Below are positions 1 through 7,316 of a stretch of DNA of 64,000 nt, piece after piece. Each line of letters starts with the position of its first letter. The stretch's first letter is position 1. Both the position numbers and the translations under genes were made by a program. The notes under the pieces were generated by a model. The model had not been told where the DNA came from. It saw only the letters and a list, made by a program, of their open reading frames with translations, and made no database searches. Source of the stretch: Oscillospiraceae bacterium (GTDB taxonomy: Bacteria > Bacillota > Clostridia > Oscillospirales > Oscillospiraceae). The stretch is from NCBI GenBank assembly GCA_902787755.1, contig CADAHL010000003.1, positions 1 to 64,000 on the forward strand. Reading direction: 5' to 3'.

Positions 1-144
1 TGTGGAGTGCGTGACATGGATAACAAAGAAACAGACAAATCGCAAATGAATGGAAGCATGAAAGATATGAATCAATTGCATTTGGAAAAGATCACTTATT
101 TTAGGTGCTATCCTTCCCAACAGATGAAAAGACTAGCTGACTAG
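1..144 (+). other. Possible 3' end of a gene entering from the left
   Basis: Reading frame 1 is open from the first base to a TAG at 142-144, giving about 47 residues rich in Asp, Lys, Met and Gln. No domain is recognisable and the start lies outside the window, so it may be chance. It is recorded only because it touches the edge. Confidence 0.2.
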
Positions 145-345
145 AGATAAAAATCTGTCGCGTGGCTTTGTTTATCACGCACATGCTGGACCGCCCCCTG
201 CGTAATGGGAAAGATTACGCGAAAAGCAGTAATCCTTGTTTCCCCAAAAAAGGAAAGAACCCCGGATCGTTGCGATAAAATCGCCCCTTTTGATCGACAC
301 GAACACCCTAGCGAAAAGTCAGCGGAATCATTGATCTACCGAATA
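145..345. other. Intergenic stretch with no recognised gene
   Basis: I see no convincing coding frame with a ribosome site here, and no RNA gene. The stretch separates the possible tail at the window edge from the hairpin cluster that follows tRNA-Ala on the minus strand. Confidence 0.4.
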
Positions 346-401
346 AAAAAGTCCTTGCTCAGCGCCTTGCTTTTAGGCAAGGGTTCGAGTAAGGACTTTT
401 T
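346..401 (-). terminator. Terminator-like hairpin beyond the tRNA-Ala hairpin array
   Basis: The arms at 346-360 and 387-401 pair over 15 bp with one G-U, and a second stem (365-370 with 377-382) sits inside the loop. Read on the minus strand the outer arm ends in a run of T, as in an intrinsic terminator. It directly follows a copy of the tRNA-Ala 3' end, mirroring the real tRNA plus terminator at 547-660. Confidence 0.55.
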
Positions 402-402
402 C

Positions 403-540
403 GTGGAGACGGAGGGATTCGCTTGCATTTCGTTTTCCCTTGTGCGAAATGGGAAAACGAAATAAAGGTATCGACCAGTGTTTGCACTGGTCGATGCAAG
501 CCACGCAGGTGGCTTGCGGACATGATTCGAATCCCTCTGC
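403..540. repeat. Three-hairpin element bounded by tRNA T-arm-like inverted repeats
   Basis: Three perfect stem-loops follow each other: 427-439 with 451-463, 471-480 with 485-494, and 496-504 with 509-517. The block is bracketed by a 10-bp inverted repeat (412-421 and 528-537) whose sequence equals part of the tRNA-Ala T-arm. The left edge (about 403-420) copies about 18 nt of the tRNA 3' end. It has the look of a non-coding, MITE or REP-like unit lodged next to a tRNA. Short peptides that can be read through it have no support as genes. Confidence 0.6.
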
Positions 541-546
541 ATAGCG

Positions 547-585
547 AAAAAAAACGGTACCCGCAAAAGCGGACACCGTTTTTTT
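547..585 (-). terminator. Intrinsic terminator of tRNA-Ala
   Basis: Immediately 3' of the tRNA CCA (minus strand) lies a hairpin with arms around 549-563 and 568-583, capped by an AAAA loop and followed by a T run on the minus strand. This ends the single-gene tRNA transcript. Confidence 0.85.
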
Positions 586-660
586 GGTGGAGACGGAGGG
601 ATTCGAACCCTTGACCTTACGGATGCGAACCGTACGCTCTCCCAGCTGAGCTACGCCCCC
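585..660 (-). tRNA. tRNA-Ala(CGC)
   Basis: The minus strand folds as a full cloverleaf of 76 nt including an encoded CCA. The acceptor GGGGGCG pairs with CGTCTCC with G-U wobbles, the T-loop is GTTCGAATC, and the anticodon stem TACGG/CCGTA encloses the loop TTCGCAT, giving anticodon CGC for Ala GCG codons. It has its own promoter (711-739) and terminator (547-585). Confidence 0.95.
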
Positions 661-710
661 ATGTTCTGTTCCTGCCGCCAAAAGAGCGCTCTCTCAACGA
701 CAGCTTTGTT

Positions 711-739
711 ATTATAGCACAGGAATTTTTCATTGTAAA
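711..739 (-). promoter_or_regulatory. Sigma-A promoter of tRNA-Ala
   Basis: On the minus strand TTTACA (734-739) and TATAAT (711-716) are separated by 17 nt, and the tRNA 5' end lies about 50 nt downstream. Confidence 0.8.
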
Positions 740-750
740 GAAAAAATTGA

Positions 751-779
751 TTGATTCTCGGGAAAAACTGTAGTACAAT
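751..779 (+). promoter_or_regulatory. Sigma-A promoter of the SRP RNA-dnaX region
   Basis: TTGATT (751-756) and TACAAT (774-779) are separated by 17 nt, which places the transcription start a few bases before the SRP RNA. It is back to back with the tRNA-Ala promoter. Confidence 0.8.
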
Positions 780-794
780 ATGTCCGTGGCTTTT

Positions 795-1074
795 GACAAG
801 GCTGCACTAGTTGGGGAGCCAGCGGTGCCCTGTAACCTGCAATCCGCTATAGCAGGGACGAATTCCCGGCCGAGGGGATGTTCTGTATCGTCCGACCCCG
901 GTAAGCAGCGTTGAAGACCCGGTCTTGCGCAAGGTCGACCCGTGAACCATGTCAGGCGGGGAACCGAGCAGCATTAAGCGGTGCTCGGCTTGTGCCGCGA
1001 GGTCGCCGGGTCCGAGCCGGCTGCCGGCGGTACGGGTATAGCGCATACTCCGGAGCCGGGTGTGCAGTCTTGTC
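795..1074 (+). ncRNA. ffs: Signal recognition particle RNA, large Firmicutes type
   Basis: The RNA of about 280 nt has terminal strands that pair (GACAAGGCTGCAC with the GTGCAGTCTTGTC at 1062-1074). The Alu-domain segment GGTGCCCTGTAACCTGCAATC near 825-845 and the conserved SRP54-binding helix (GTGAACCATGTCAGG, then GAGCAGCATTAAG, around 942-978) closely resemble Bacillus subtilis scRNA. It scaffolds Ffh for co-translational targeting to the membrane. Lying just upstream of dnaX is the conserved order in Firmicutes. Confidence 0.95.
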
Positions 1075-1107
1075 AAGAGCCACCATTGTATTTTCGGGAG
1101 GTGTGTC

Positions 1108-2973
1108 ATGTACCAGGCCCTGTATCGCAAATGGCGCCCCCAGACCTTTGACGAGGTCATCGGGCAGGATCACATCACCCATACGCTGAAAAACCAGGTC
1201 AAGGCCGATCGGCTCTCCCACGCCTATCTGTTCATCGGTACCCGCGGCACCGGCAAGACCACCTGTGCCAGGATCCTGGCCAAGGCCGCCAACTGTGAAA
1301 ACCCCGTGGACGGCAATCCCTGCGGCCGCTGCGCCGCCTGCCGGAGCATCGCCGACGGTACGGCCGTGGATCTGGTGGAACTGGATGCGGCTTCCAACAA
1401 CGGCGTGGACAATGTGCGCGCCCTGCGTGAGGAGGCGGTGTTCTCCCCCGCCACGCTGAAAAAGCGCGTCTACATCATCGACGAGGTACACATGCTCTCC
1501 CCCCAGGCCTTCAACGCGCTGCTGAAGATCCTGGAAGAGCCGCCCAAGCATCTGATGTTCATCCTCTGCACCACTGAGCTGCAGAAGATCCCCGCCACTA
1601 TCCTGTCCCGCTGTCAGCGGCACAGCTTCCACCGGGTGGACGCCAAAACCCTGGCCGAGTACCTGTCCCGGATCGCCGGGAAGGAGGGCCTGCACCTGGC
1701 TCCCGACGCGTCCGAGCTGATCGCCCGCCTGGCCGACGGCGGCGTCCGGGACGCCCTGAGTCTGCTGGACCAGTGCTCGGCCGCGGAAACCATTGGCGTG
1801 GATCAGGTGACCTCCGCCATGGGTCTGGCGGGCAAGCGCCGGATCGCGGGTCTGATGGACCGGATCCTGGCCGACGACGCCGAGGCCGCGCTGAAGGAAT
1901 TCGCCTCCCTGTGGATGGACGGCAAGGATCCCGCCAGTCTGATGACAGAGCTCAACGGTCTGATGCGGGATATCATGGTTCTGAAGGTGGCTCCGAAGGG
2001 CGGCTACGAGCTTCTCAGCGGGAATTTTGAGTTGGGGCTCCTGCGGGACCTGACCCGAAAGGTCAGCATGGAAGAGCTTCTGCGGAGCATGAACATCCTG
2101 CAGCAGGCGATCGCCGGGCTTCGGGACGCCAGAAATCCCAAAACCGCGGCGGAGCTGTGTCTGGTCACGCTTTGCGAAAAGCCCGACGCCTCTGACCCGG
2201 AGGGTCTGAGAGCCCGGATCGCGCGGCTGGAACGCCGGCTGGAGCAGGGTGATTTCGCAGCGCCCCGGGCCTCCGCCATACCGGTCACCGACCCGGAACC
2301 GGAAGAAGCCCCGCCGTTCGGGGAGGGGGCGGCGGAAGATCCGGAGGAAGACGAAGCGCCTCCCGCCCCCTGGGATGAGCTGGATGAGATCGAGGCCCGT
2401 GCGGAGCCTTATTTCCGCTCCGAAGCCCGGGATGCGGACGAGAACGAGGACGAGGACAGCCGCGAGGAGTTTCTGGACGACGAGCCCTCTTCCCGTGGGG
2501 AAACCGAAGAAGATTTCCCGGACCCGGACGCCTTCTATGAGCCTCAGCCGGAGGATCAGATCCCCGCGCCTCTGAAGAAAGACGATCCGGAACCGGCGGA
2601 ACCCCGGACCGAACCCGCCCCGGCGTCTGAACCGAGCGCTCCCGCGCCCCAGTCCCCCGCCCTGCCGGACGACCTCTGGGAGCAGGTTCGGGACAAGGCA
2701 GCTCAGGTCCTTCCCAGAGAGCTGCGCGGTCCTCTGAAGGACGAGAACAAAGTTCGCGGTCACGCCGAGAGCGGCACCCTGGTGATCGAAGTGGTCGCCG
2801 GTTTCCTGGAGGACCGGTTCCGCCAGGCGGAGACGCTGCGCAAGCTGGACGCCGCCGCTCAGGAGGCTCTGGGACGGCAGATTCGGATCCAGATCCGGCA
2901 GATGTCCTTTGAAGCCCGCCCGGTTCGTCCTCTGGACGAGTTGAAGGGATTCCAGGAGGTTTCCATCACATGA
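1108..2973 (+). CDS. dnaX: DNA polymerase III subunit gamma/tau
   Basis: The product of 621 aa is the clamp-loader ATPase that opens the beta clamp and links polymerase cores. It begins MYQALYRKWRP, typical of the family. Walker A (GTRGTGKTT) lies at residues 44-52, zinc-binding cysteines at 63, 72, 75 and 78, the Walker B DEVH at 125-128, and a sensor-like ILCTTE follows. A very acidic, Pro-rich linker (roughly 400-530) precedes the tau C-terminal domain. ATG at 1108 is chosen because GGGAGG sits upstream and the conserved N-terminus starts there. A GTG at 1060 would run into the SRP RNA. ybaB follows 65 nt later. The identification is secure. Confidence 0.97.
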   Translation: MYQALYRKWRPQTFDEVIGQDHITHTLKNQVKADRLSHAYLFIGTRGTGKTTCARILAKAANCENPVDGNPCGRCAACRSIADGTAVDLVELDAASNNGVDNVRALREEAVFSPATLKKRVYIIDEVHMLSPQAFNALLKILEEPPKHLMFILCTTELQKIPATILSRCQRHSFHRVDAKTLAEYLSRIAGKEGLHLAPDASELIARLADGGVRDALSLLDQCSAAETIGVDQVTSAMGLAGKRRIAGLMDRILADDAEAALKEFASLWMDGKDPASLMTELNGLMRDIMVLKVAPKGGYELLSGNFELGLLRDLTRKVSMEELLRSMNILQQAIAGLRDARNPKTAAELCLVTLCEKPDASDPEGLRARIARLERRLEQGDFAAPRASAIPVTDPEPEEAPPFGEGAAEDPEEDEAPPAPWDELDEIEARAEPYFRSEARDADENEDEDSREEFLDDEPSSRGETEEDFPDPDAFYEPQPEDQIPAPLKKDDPEPAEPRTEPAPASEPSAPAPQSPALPDDLWEQVRDKAAQVLPRELRGPLKDENKVRGHAESGTLVIEVVAGFLEDRFRQAETLRKLDAAAQEALGRQIRIQIRQMSFEARPVRPLDELKGFQEVSIT

Positions 2974-3038
2974 TCAGCGCATCAGCGCTCAGCAGATAAA
3001 AAAATACGCGCCGATATACGGCAGATTGGAGAATTGAT

Positions 3039-3383
3039 ATGGCAAAAGGCGGATTTCGCGGCGGTATGCCCGGCAGTCAGATGAACATGATGAAGCAGGC
3101 TCAGAAAATGCAGCAGGACTTCATGAAGATGCAGCAGGAGCTGGAGTCTACCGAGTTTGAGTTCACCGCCGGCGGCGGCGCGGTCAAGGCTGTGATCGTC
3201 GGCACCCGGCAGTTCAACCGGATCGAGATCAATCCCGAGGTCGTAGACCCCGAGGATGTGGAGATGCTCCAGGACCTGATCCTGACGGCTGTCAACGGCG
3301 CGCTGAAGAAGGCCGACGACAGGACCAGCGAGGCGATGGCCAAGCTGCAGGGCGGCATGGGCGGTTTCCCCGGCCTGTTCTGA
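3039..3383 (+). CDS. YbaB/EbfC family nucleoid-associated protein
   Basis: The 114-aa product has a Gly/Met/Gln-rich N-terminus and a helical KQAQKMQQDFMKMQQEL stretch. It continues into the family core (VKAVIVGTRQFNRIEINPEVVDPED, followed by DLILTAVNGALKKAD). Such proteins form dimers that bind DNA. dnaX-ybaB linkage is conserved in bacteria. The usual third gene, recR, is absent here and its place is taken by a radical SAM gene. A strong hairpin follows at 3393-3428. Confidence 0.93.
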   Translation: MAKGGFRGGMPGSQMNMMKQAQKMQQDFMKMQQELESTEFEFTAGGGAVKAVIVGTRQFNRIEINPEVVDPEDVEMLQDLILTAVNGALKKADDRTSEAMAKLQGGMGGFPGLF

Positions 3384-3392
3384 GCAGGACTG

Positions 3393-3428
3393 CCCGGAGG
3401 TGCGAAAGTTTGTTTTCGCACCTCCGGG
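3393..3428 (+). terminator. Strong hairpin after ybaB
   Basis: A perfect 15-bp inverted repeat (3393-3407 with 3414-3428) with a 6-nt loop lies 10 nt after the ybaB stop. Only a short T-rich run follows, so it may terminate partially or attenuate transcription into the radical SAM gene. Confidence 0.6.
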
Positions 3429-3477
3429 CTTTCGCATTCACGCTGCGCTGACGAAGTTTCCTCCCGGAAGAAGTGAG

Positions 3478-4317
3478 GTGAGGCTTACGCTGAGAAAAGC
3501 ATATCTGGAGATCACCAATGTCTGCAATCTGAACTGCGCCTTCTGTCCGGGCACCCGGCGGGCGCCCCGCTTTCTGAGCGCGGAGGAATTTCGGATTCTG
3601 GCCCGGCGGCTTCGCGGGCACACGGACTATCTGTACTTTCACTTGATGGGCGAGCCCCTGCTCCATCCGGAGCTGGGGACCCTGCTGGACATTGCCGGAG
3701 AACTGGGCTTTCGGGTCATGATCACCACCAACGGCACGCTTCTGCCGGAACGCGGATCGCTTCTGCTGGCCTCGTCGGCCGTCCACAAGGTGAACCTCTC
3801 CCTCCAGTCCTTCGAGGCCAATGCGGGCGGAGAGCTCGACAGCTACATCTCCGCATGCTCCGGCTTTGCCGCCCGTGCCTCCGCCGCCGGAAAGCTCTGT
3901 GAGCTGCGGCTGTGGAACCACAGGGGTCTGGAAACGCTGAACCGGCGGATCCTGGAGCTGTTGGAGCTTCGCTTTCCCCAGCCCTGGGAGAAAAGCCGGA
4001 ACGGGCAGAAGCTGGCCGATCGGCTCTGGCTGGACCCGGGGGACCGCTTCGACTGGCCCGACCTGGAGCATGGTTCTCTGGGTGAGAATTGTTTCTGCTA
4101 TGGTCTTCGGGATCAGATCGGGATCCTGTGCGACGGCACGGTAGTCCCCTGCTGCCTGGACCACGAGGGAGACATTCCCCTGGGCAATCTCTTCGAGACC
4201 CCGCTGGAGGAGATCCTGGCCGGTTCCCGGGCCCGAGCCATCTACGAGGGCTTCTCCCGAAGGAAGGCCGTAGAGCCCCTCTGTCAGAGCTGCGGTTACG
4301 CGCGCAGATTTTCATGA
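3478..4317 (+). CDS. Radical SAM protein with SPASM-like C-terminus
   Basis: The product is about 279 aa. Near the N-terminus CNLNCAFC gives the CxxxCxxC motif that holds the radical SAM [4Fe-4S] cluster. HLMGEPLLHPEL resembles the GGEP motif, and MITTNGT and VNLSLQS are further barrel motifs. The C-terminal third carries a SPASM-like cysteine set (CFCYGL, VPCCLDHEGD, GNLFETPLEEI, CQSCGY) for auxiliary clusters. The substrate cannot be told. GTG at 3478 is chosen because upstream codons fall in the hairpin at 3393-3428. The gene sits where recR normally follows dnaX-ybaB. Its 3' end overlaps the convergent symporter gene by 22 nt. Confidence 0.85.
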   Translation: MRLTLRKAYLEITNVCNLNCAFCPGTRRAPRFLSAEEFRILARRLRGHTDYLYFHLMGEPLLHPELGTLLDIAGELGFRVMITTNGTLLPERGSLLLASSAVHKVNLSLQSFEANAGGELDSYISACSGFAARASAAGKLCELRLWNHRGLETLNRRILELLELRFPQPWEKSRNGQKLADRLWLDPGDRFDWPDLEHGSLGENCFCYGLRDQIGILCDGTVVPCCLDHEGDIPLGNLFETPLEEILAGSRARAIYEGFSRRKAVEPLCQSCGYARRFS

Positions 4318-5585
4318 TCCGGCGCCCCTGCGGGGGCGTCTTTTTTCAGTTCCGGGCTCAGCAGGAACAGGGCTGTCAGATTGGGCAGCGCCATCAGCAC
4401 GTTAACCGTGTCTGCCGCGGAAAACACCGCTCCGGTGGGCAGGATCGCCCCCAGCAGCGCGCACAGGGACCAGACCGGGGCAAAGAGCGGCGGCAGCCCG
4501 CCGGTCAACCAGCGCAGGCAGGTTCCGGCGAAAACCGAGCTGCCCAGGATGGTGGAGAAGCCGAAAAGCAGCAGGGACAGCGATACCAGCAGTCCCGCCG
4601 GAGCCGGACCGACGACTTCCGACAGCGCTTTTGTCAGCGCCTCGGCTCCGGGCAGACTGCCGTATTTCTGGGCCGCCGGGCTGCATAGGATCAGCAGCCC
4701 CGTCACAGTACAGATCAGGGTATCTGCGGTCACCTCGAACACAGCCCAGAGGCCGTGCTGTCTCGGATCCTCCGCCCGAAGAGCCGCATGGGCCAGCGCG
4801 GCAGTCCCCAAACCCGCCTCATTGGAGAATACGCCCCGCCGCAGGCCCCAGAGAACCGCCGCGGTCATGGCCCGGGGCCGCAGCCCCTCTTTCCAGATCA
4901 GCGCCAGCGCTTTGGGCAGCGCTGACCTGCAGATCAGCAGTACCCAGGCTCCCAGGCTCAGATACATCAGACCCATAACCGGCACCAGGCGCTCGGCCGC
5001 CCGGCCTACGGCCCCCGCCCCGCCACGAAGGATCCTCCAGGTCAGCAGCGCCAGCCCCAGTCCCAGAGCCAGCCGCCATCCGGCTCCGAAGCCCGGTGCG
5101 CCAAAGCTCCCGATCTCCTCTGCCAAGGCCGCGCACAGACTGTTTGCCTGGGCCAGATTTCCCATACAGAAGGCAGAGATCAGCGCCAGCGCGGCATACA
5201 GTCCGGCGCTTCCCTTCCCCAGGGCCTGGCGGATATAGGCCATCGGGCCTCCTTTGAGCTGTCCCAGAACGATCTCGCCGTACCGGACCAGCATCCCCGG
5301 GACTGCGCCGATCCACAGCCAGAGCAGCGCGCCCGGGCCGCCCATCAGCAGGGCCTGAGCCGTGCCCACAATATTCCCGGTGCCGATGGAGGCGCTCAGA
5401 GCGGTACAGGCAGCCTGAAGCGGACTCATGGTCCCCCGGCTCCCCTCCCGGCGGAAGGGCAGGGTCAGCGCCCGGGGCAGAGATCTGAGCGGGGCAAGGC
5501 GGGTAAAGCGCCCCAGCCGCCAGGCGCAAAGCGCAAACAGAGGCAGAAAGCCCCAGAGCCAAAGCCATTCATTCCATTGTTCCAT
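4296..5585 (-). CDS. AGCS family sodium:amino acid (alanine/glycine) symporter
   Basis: The 429-aa integral membrane protein has about ten hydrophobic segments. The signature run TALSASIGTGNIVGTAQALL followed by GGPGALLWLWIGA is typical of the alanine/glycine:cation symporter family, as are GQLKGGPMAYI and RGVFSNEAGLGTAALAHA. It probably imports alanine or glycine with sodium. It stands alone, convergent with the radical SAM gene, whose terminator lies inside this gene's 3' end. The amino acid specificity is inferred from the family only. Confidence 0.9.
   Translation of the reverse strand: MEQWNEWLWLWGFLPLFALCAWRLGRFTRLAPLRSLPRALTLPFRREGSRGTMSPLQAACTALSASIGTGNIVGTAQALLMGGPGALLWLWIGAVPGMLVRYGEIVLGQLKGGPMAYIRQALGKGSAGLYAALALISAFCMGNLAQANSLCAALAEEIGSFGAPGFGAGWRLALGLGLALLTWRILRGGAGAVGRAAERLVPVMGLMYLSLGAWVLLICRSALPKALALIWKEGLRPRAMTAAVLWGLRRGVFSNEAGLGTAALAHAALRAEDPRQHGLWAVFEVTADTLICTVTGLLILCSPAAQKYGSLPGAEALTKALSEVVGPAPAGLLVSLSLLLFGFSTILGSSVFAGTCLRWLTGGLPPLFAPVWSLCALLGAILPTGAVFSAADTVNVLMALPNLTALFLLSPELKKDAPAGAPDHENLRA
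4322..4347 (+). terminator. Intrinsic terminator of the radical SAM gene
   Basis: A GC-rich stem-loop (GCGCCCC/GGGGGCGT around 4322-4340) is followed by TTTTTT. It lies 5 nt after the radical SAM stop and within the 3' coding end of the convergent symporter gene. Confidence 0.8.
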
Positions 5586-5744
5586 AAGCCTCCCGAAGTT
5601 TATTAATCTTTCTTAAATTCACAGATTAGACTTTCTTTTTCGGTTACAACGTGGTAACATAGCGCAAGGTTCCGGGGAGATCCCCTTTGGGCCATGACTA
5701 TGAATGATTCGGAAAAATATGCCTTTCTTTCAGGAGGAAACGAT

Positions 5745-6617
5745 ATGAAAAAAATACTCTCTGTATTATTGGCTGTGCTGTGCCTGACGGCCCTTGCCAC
5801 GCCCGCTTACGCAGAGCTGAACCAGAGCCGGGCCGTGATCGGCGCGGATCTGAACGACGAACAGATCGCCGCCGTCTACCAGGCCTTCGGCGTGAGCCGG
5901 GGCTCGGTCATTGAGCTGAAGGTCACCAACCAGGAGGAACGCCAGTACCTGGAGGGCTATGTGGACAGCGCCATCATCGGTACCCGGTCCATCTCCAGCG
6001 TATACGTGGAGCTGCTGCCCGAGGGCTCCGGCATGGACGTGACCACCAGCAACATTACCTGGTGCACCCCGGAAATGTACATTAGCGCTCTGGCCACCGC
6101 CGGCGTTACCGACGCCAAGGTGGTAGTGGCCGCCCCCTTTGAGGTCAGCGGCACCGCGGCCCTGACCGGCATTTACAAGGCCTACGAGGATATGACCGGC
6201 AAGAAGCTGGATGATCTGGCCAAGCTGGTCTCCACCCAGGAGCTGACCATCACCGGGGAACTGGCCGAGGAGATCGGCAGCATGGATTCCACCGCCATTG
6301 TCAACGATCTGAAGCTGATGCTGGACGAGACCTCCAAAATGAGCGACGAGGAGATCCGGCAGCAGATCATCCAGATCGCCGCGACTTACAACGTAAAGCT
6401 CACCGACAAACAGATCCAGCAGCTCATAGACCTGTGCCGCTCCCTGGAGGGCCTGGACGCCAACGCCTTGCGCAGCCGGGTAGAGGAGGTCCAGAACACG
6501 CTGAAAAAGGTCTCCGAAGCCAAGACCAAGGTCGTCGGCTTTGTGGACACGGTGAAGAAAGTCGTCACCTCCATCAAGGAGTTCTTCGATAAGCTCTCCG
6601 CCATCTTCGGAAAGTAA
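5745..6617 (+). CDS. Exported DUF1002 family protein
   Basis: The 290-aa precursor has a signal peptide (MKKILSVLLAVLCLTALATPAYA, cleavage after about residue 23). The mature part matches my memory of the DUF1002/YpuA family: RAVIGADLNDEQ, RSISSVYVELL, ITWCTPEMYISALATAGV, and a Gln/Asp-rich helical C-terminus (IRQQIIQIAATYNVKLTDKQIQQL). No enzymatic residues stand out and the role is unknown. ATG at 5745 follows AGGAGG by 7 nt. The gene is monocistronic and ends at a terminator (6647-6677). Confidence 0.88.
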   Translation: MKKILSVLLAVLCLTALATPAYAELNQSRAVIGADLNDEQIAAVYQAFGVSRGSVIELKVTNQEERQYLEGYVDSAIIGTRSISSVYVELLPEGSGMDVTTSNITWCTPEMYISALATAGVTDAKVVVAAPFEVSGTAALTGIYKAYEDMTGKKLDDLAKLVSTQELTITGELAEEIGSMDSTAIVNDLKLMLDETSKMSDEEIRQQIIQIAATYNVKLTDKQIQQLIDLCRSLEGLDANALRSRVEEVQNTLKKVSEAKTKVVGFVDTVKKVVTSIKEFFDKLSAIFGK

Positions 6618-6646
6618 GCGGAGCACAGCATATCCCTACGGAACAT

Positions 6647-6677
6647 GGGGCAGCCGCAACCAGCTGCCCCGTTTTTT
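6647..6677 (+). terminator. Intrinsic terminator of the DUF1002 gene
   Basis: GGGGCAGC (6647-6654) pairs with GCTGCCCC (6663-6670), followed by a T6 run. Confidence 0.9.
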
Positions 6678-6680
6678 CAT

Positions 6681-6722
6681 CCCCCCAGGGGGGTTGCTGA
6701 ACGAGTATTTTTAGAGTATAAT
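6681..6722 (+). promoter_or_regulatory. CsoR-type operator overlapping the csoR-like promoter
   Basis: A CCCCCC-A-GGGGGG palindrome (6681-6693) directly abuts the -35 TTGCTG (6694-6699). The -10 TATAAT is at 6717-6722 after a 17-nt spacer. CsoR/RcnR family repressors bind G-tract palindromes of this kind, so autorepression of the gene at 6743 is likely. Confidence 0.75.
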
Positions 6723-6742
6723 CTGCCCAGAAAAGAGAAAGC

Positions 6743-7129
6743 GTGGCGAACAGGATGCACATTCCCGAAGAAGAAGTTTATTACCATGACCACGGTGACG
6801 GCCATGTCCATGCCCACCCTCTGGATCACGATCACGAACACAGTCATGATCACGAGCACTCCCACGGCCATTCCCACACCCAGACCAAGGCCGTACTCAA
6901 TCGCCTCTCCCGGGCCATCGGACACCTGGAGTCGGTCCGCCGGATGGTGGAATCCGGGCGGGACTGCACCGAGGTGCTGGTCCAGCTGGCAGCTGTGCGC
7001 TCAGCCCTGAACAGCACGGCCAAGGTGATCCTGAAGGACCACCTGGAACACTGTGTCACCGAGCCCGGCGTGGACGCCGCCCAGCAGCTGGCCGCGCTGA
7101 ACGAAGCCATCGACAAATTCATGTCCTAA
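6743..7129 (+). CDS. CsoR/RcnR family metal-sensing repressor with His-rich N-terminus
   Basis: The product is up to 128 aa. The C-terminal two-thirds is an all-helical DUF156/CsoR fold (LNRLSRAIGHLESVRRMVESGRDC, QLAAVRSALNSTAKVIL, DHLEHCV). It carries the Cys...His-x3-Cys set used for copper by CsoR. Ahead of it lies an unusual stretch of alternating His, Asp and Glu (about residues 15-47) that looks like a metal-binding tail. The start is uncertain: GTG at 6743 or ATG at 6755, both just after the predicted transcription start. No transporter gene follows, so the controlled partner is elsewhere or the gene regulates only itself. Confidence 0.85.
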   Translation: MANRMHIPEEEVYYHDHGDGHVHAHPLDHDHEHSHDHEHSHGHSHTQTKAVLNRLSRAIGHLESVRRMVESGRDCTEVLVQLAAVRSALNSTAKVILKDHLEHCVTEPGVDAAQQLAALNEAIDKFMS

Positions 7130-7180
7130 ACGACGCGGGCTCCCGGAACGCGCCCGCTCTGCGGACGATCCCCGCATCGA

Positions 7181-7233
7181 AAAAAACACCCCGTCTGCCG
7201 GGCAGTCTGAACTTCCTGCCGGCAAACGGGGTG
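7181..7233 (-). terminator. Second terminator of the cps triad
   Basis: The stem CACCCCGT/ACGGGGTG plus TGCCGG/CCGGCA (7187-7233) is followed on the minus strand by a T6 run (7181-7186). It lies beyond the hairpin at 7255-7300. Confidence 0.75.
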
Positions 7234-7254
7234 CCGCTTTGTTCTGCTCACTAT

Positions 7255-7300
7255 GCAAAAGGATCCGGCGGCTGCTCCAGCAGCTGTCGGATCCTTTTGC
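7255..7300 (-). terminator. First hairpin after the BY-kinase gene
   Basis: GCAAAAGGATCCG and CGGATCCTTTTGC form a perfect 13-bp outer stem with further pairing inside, 17 nt after the kinase stop on the minus strand. It probably protects or ends the cps transcript. Confidence 0.65.
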
Positions 7301-7316
7301 TCTGCATCTTTCGGTT

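Noticed and set aside
373-681. Small proteins read across tRNA-Ala and the hairpin array (for example GGVAQLGERTVRIRKVKGSNP)
   Set aside because: These are translations of tRNA sequence, a common annotation artefact.
952-2763. A 603-codon frame antisense to dnaX
   Set aside because: It has an Arg/Gly/Leu-rich antisense composition, no ribosome site and no domain, while the opposite strand is a clear DnaX.
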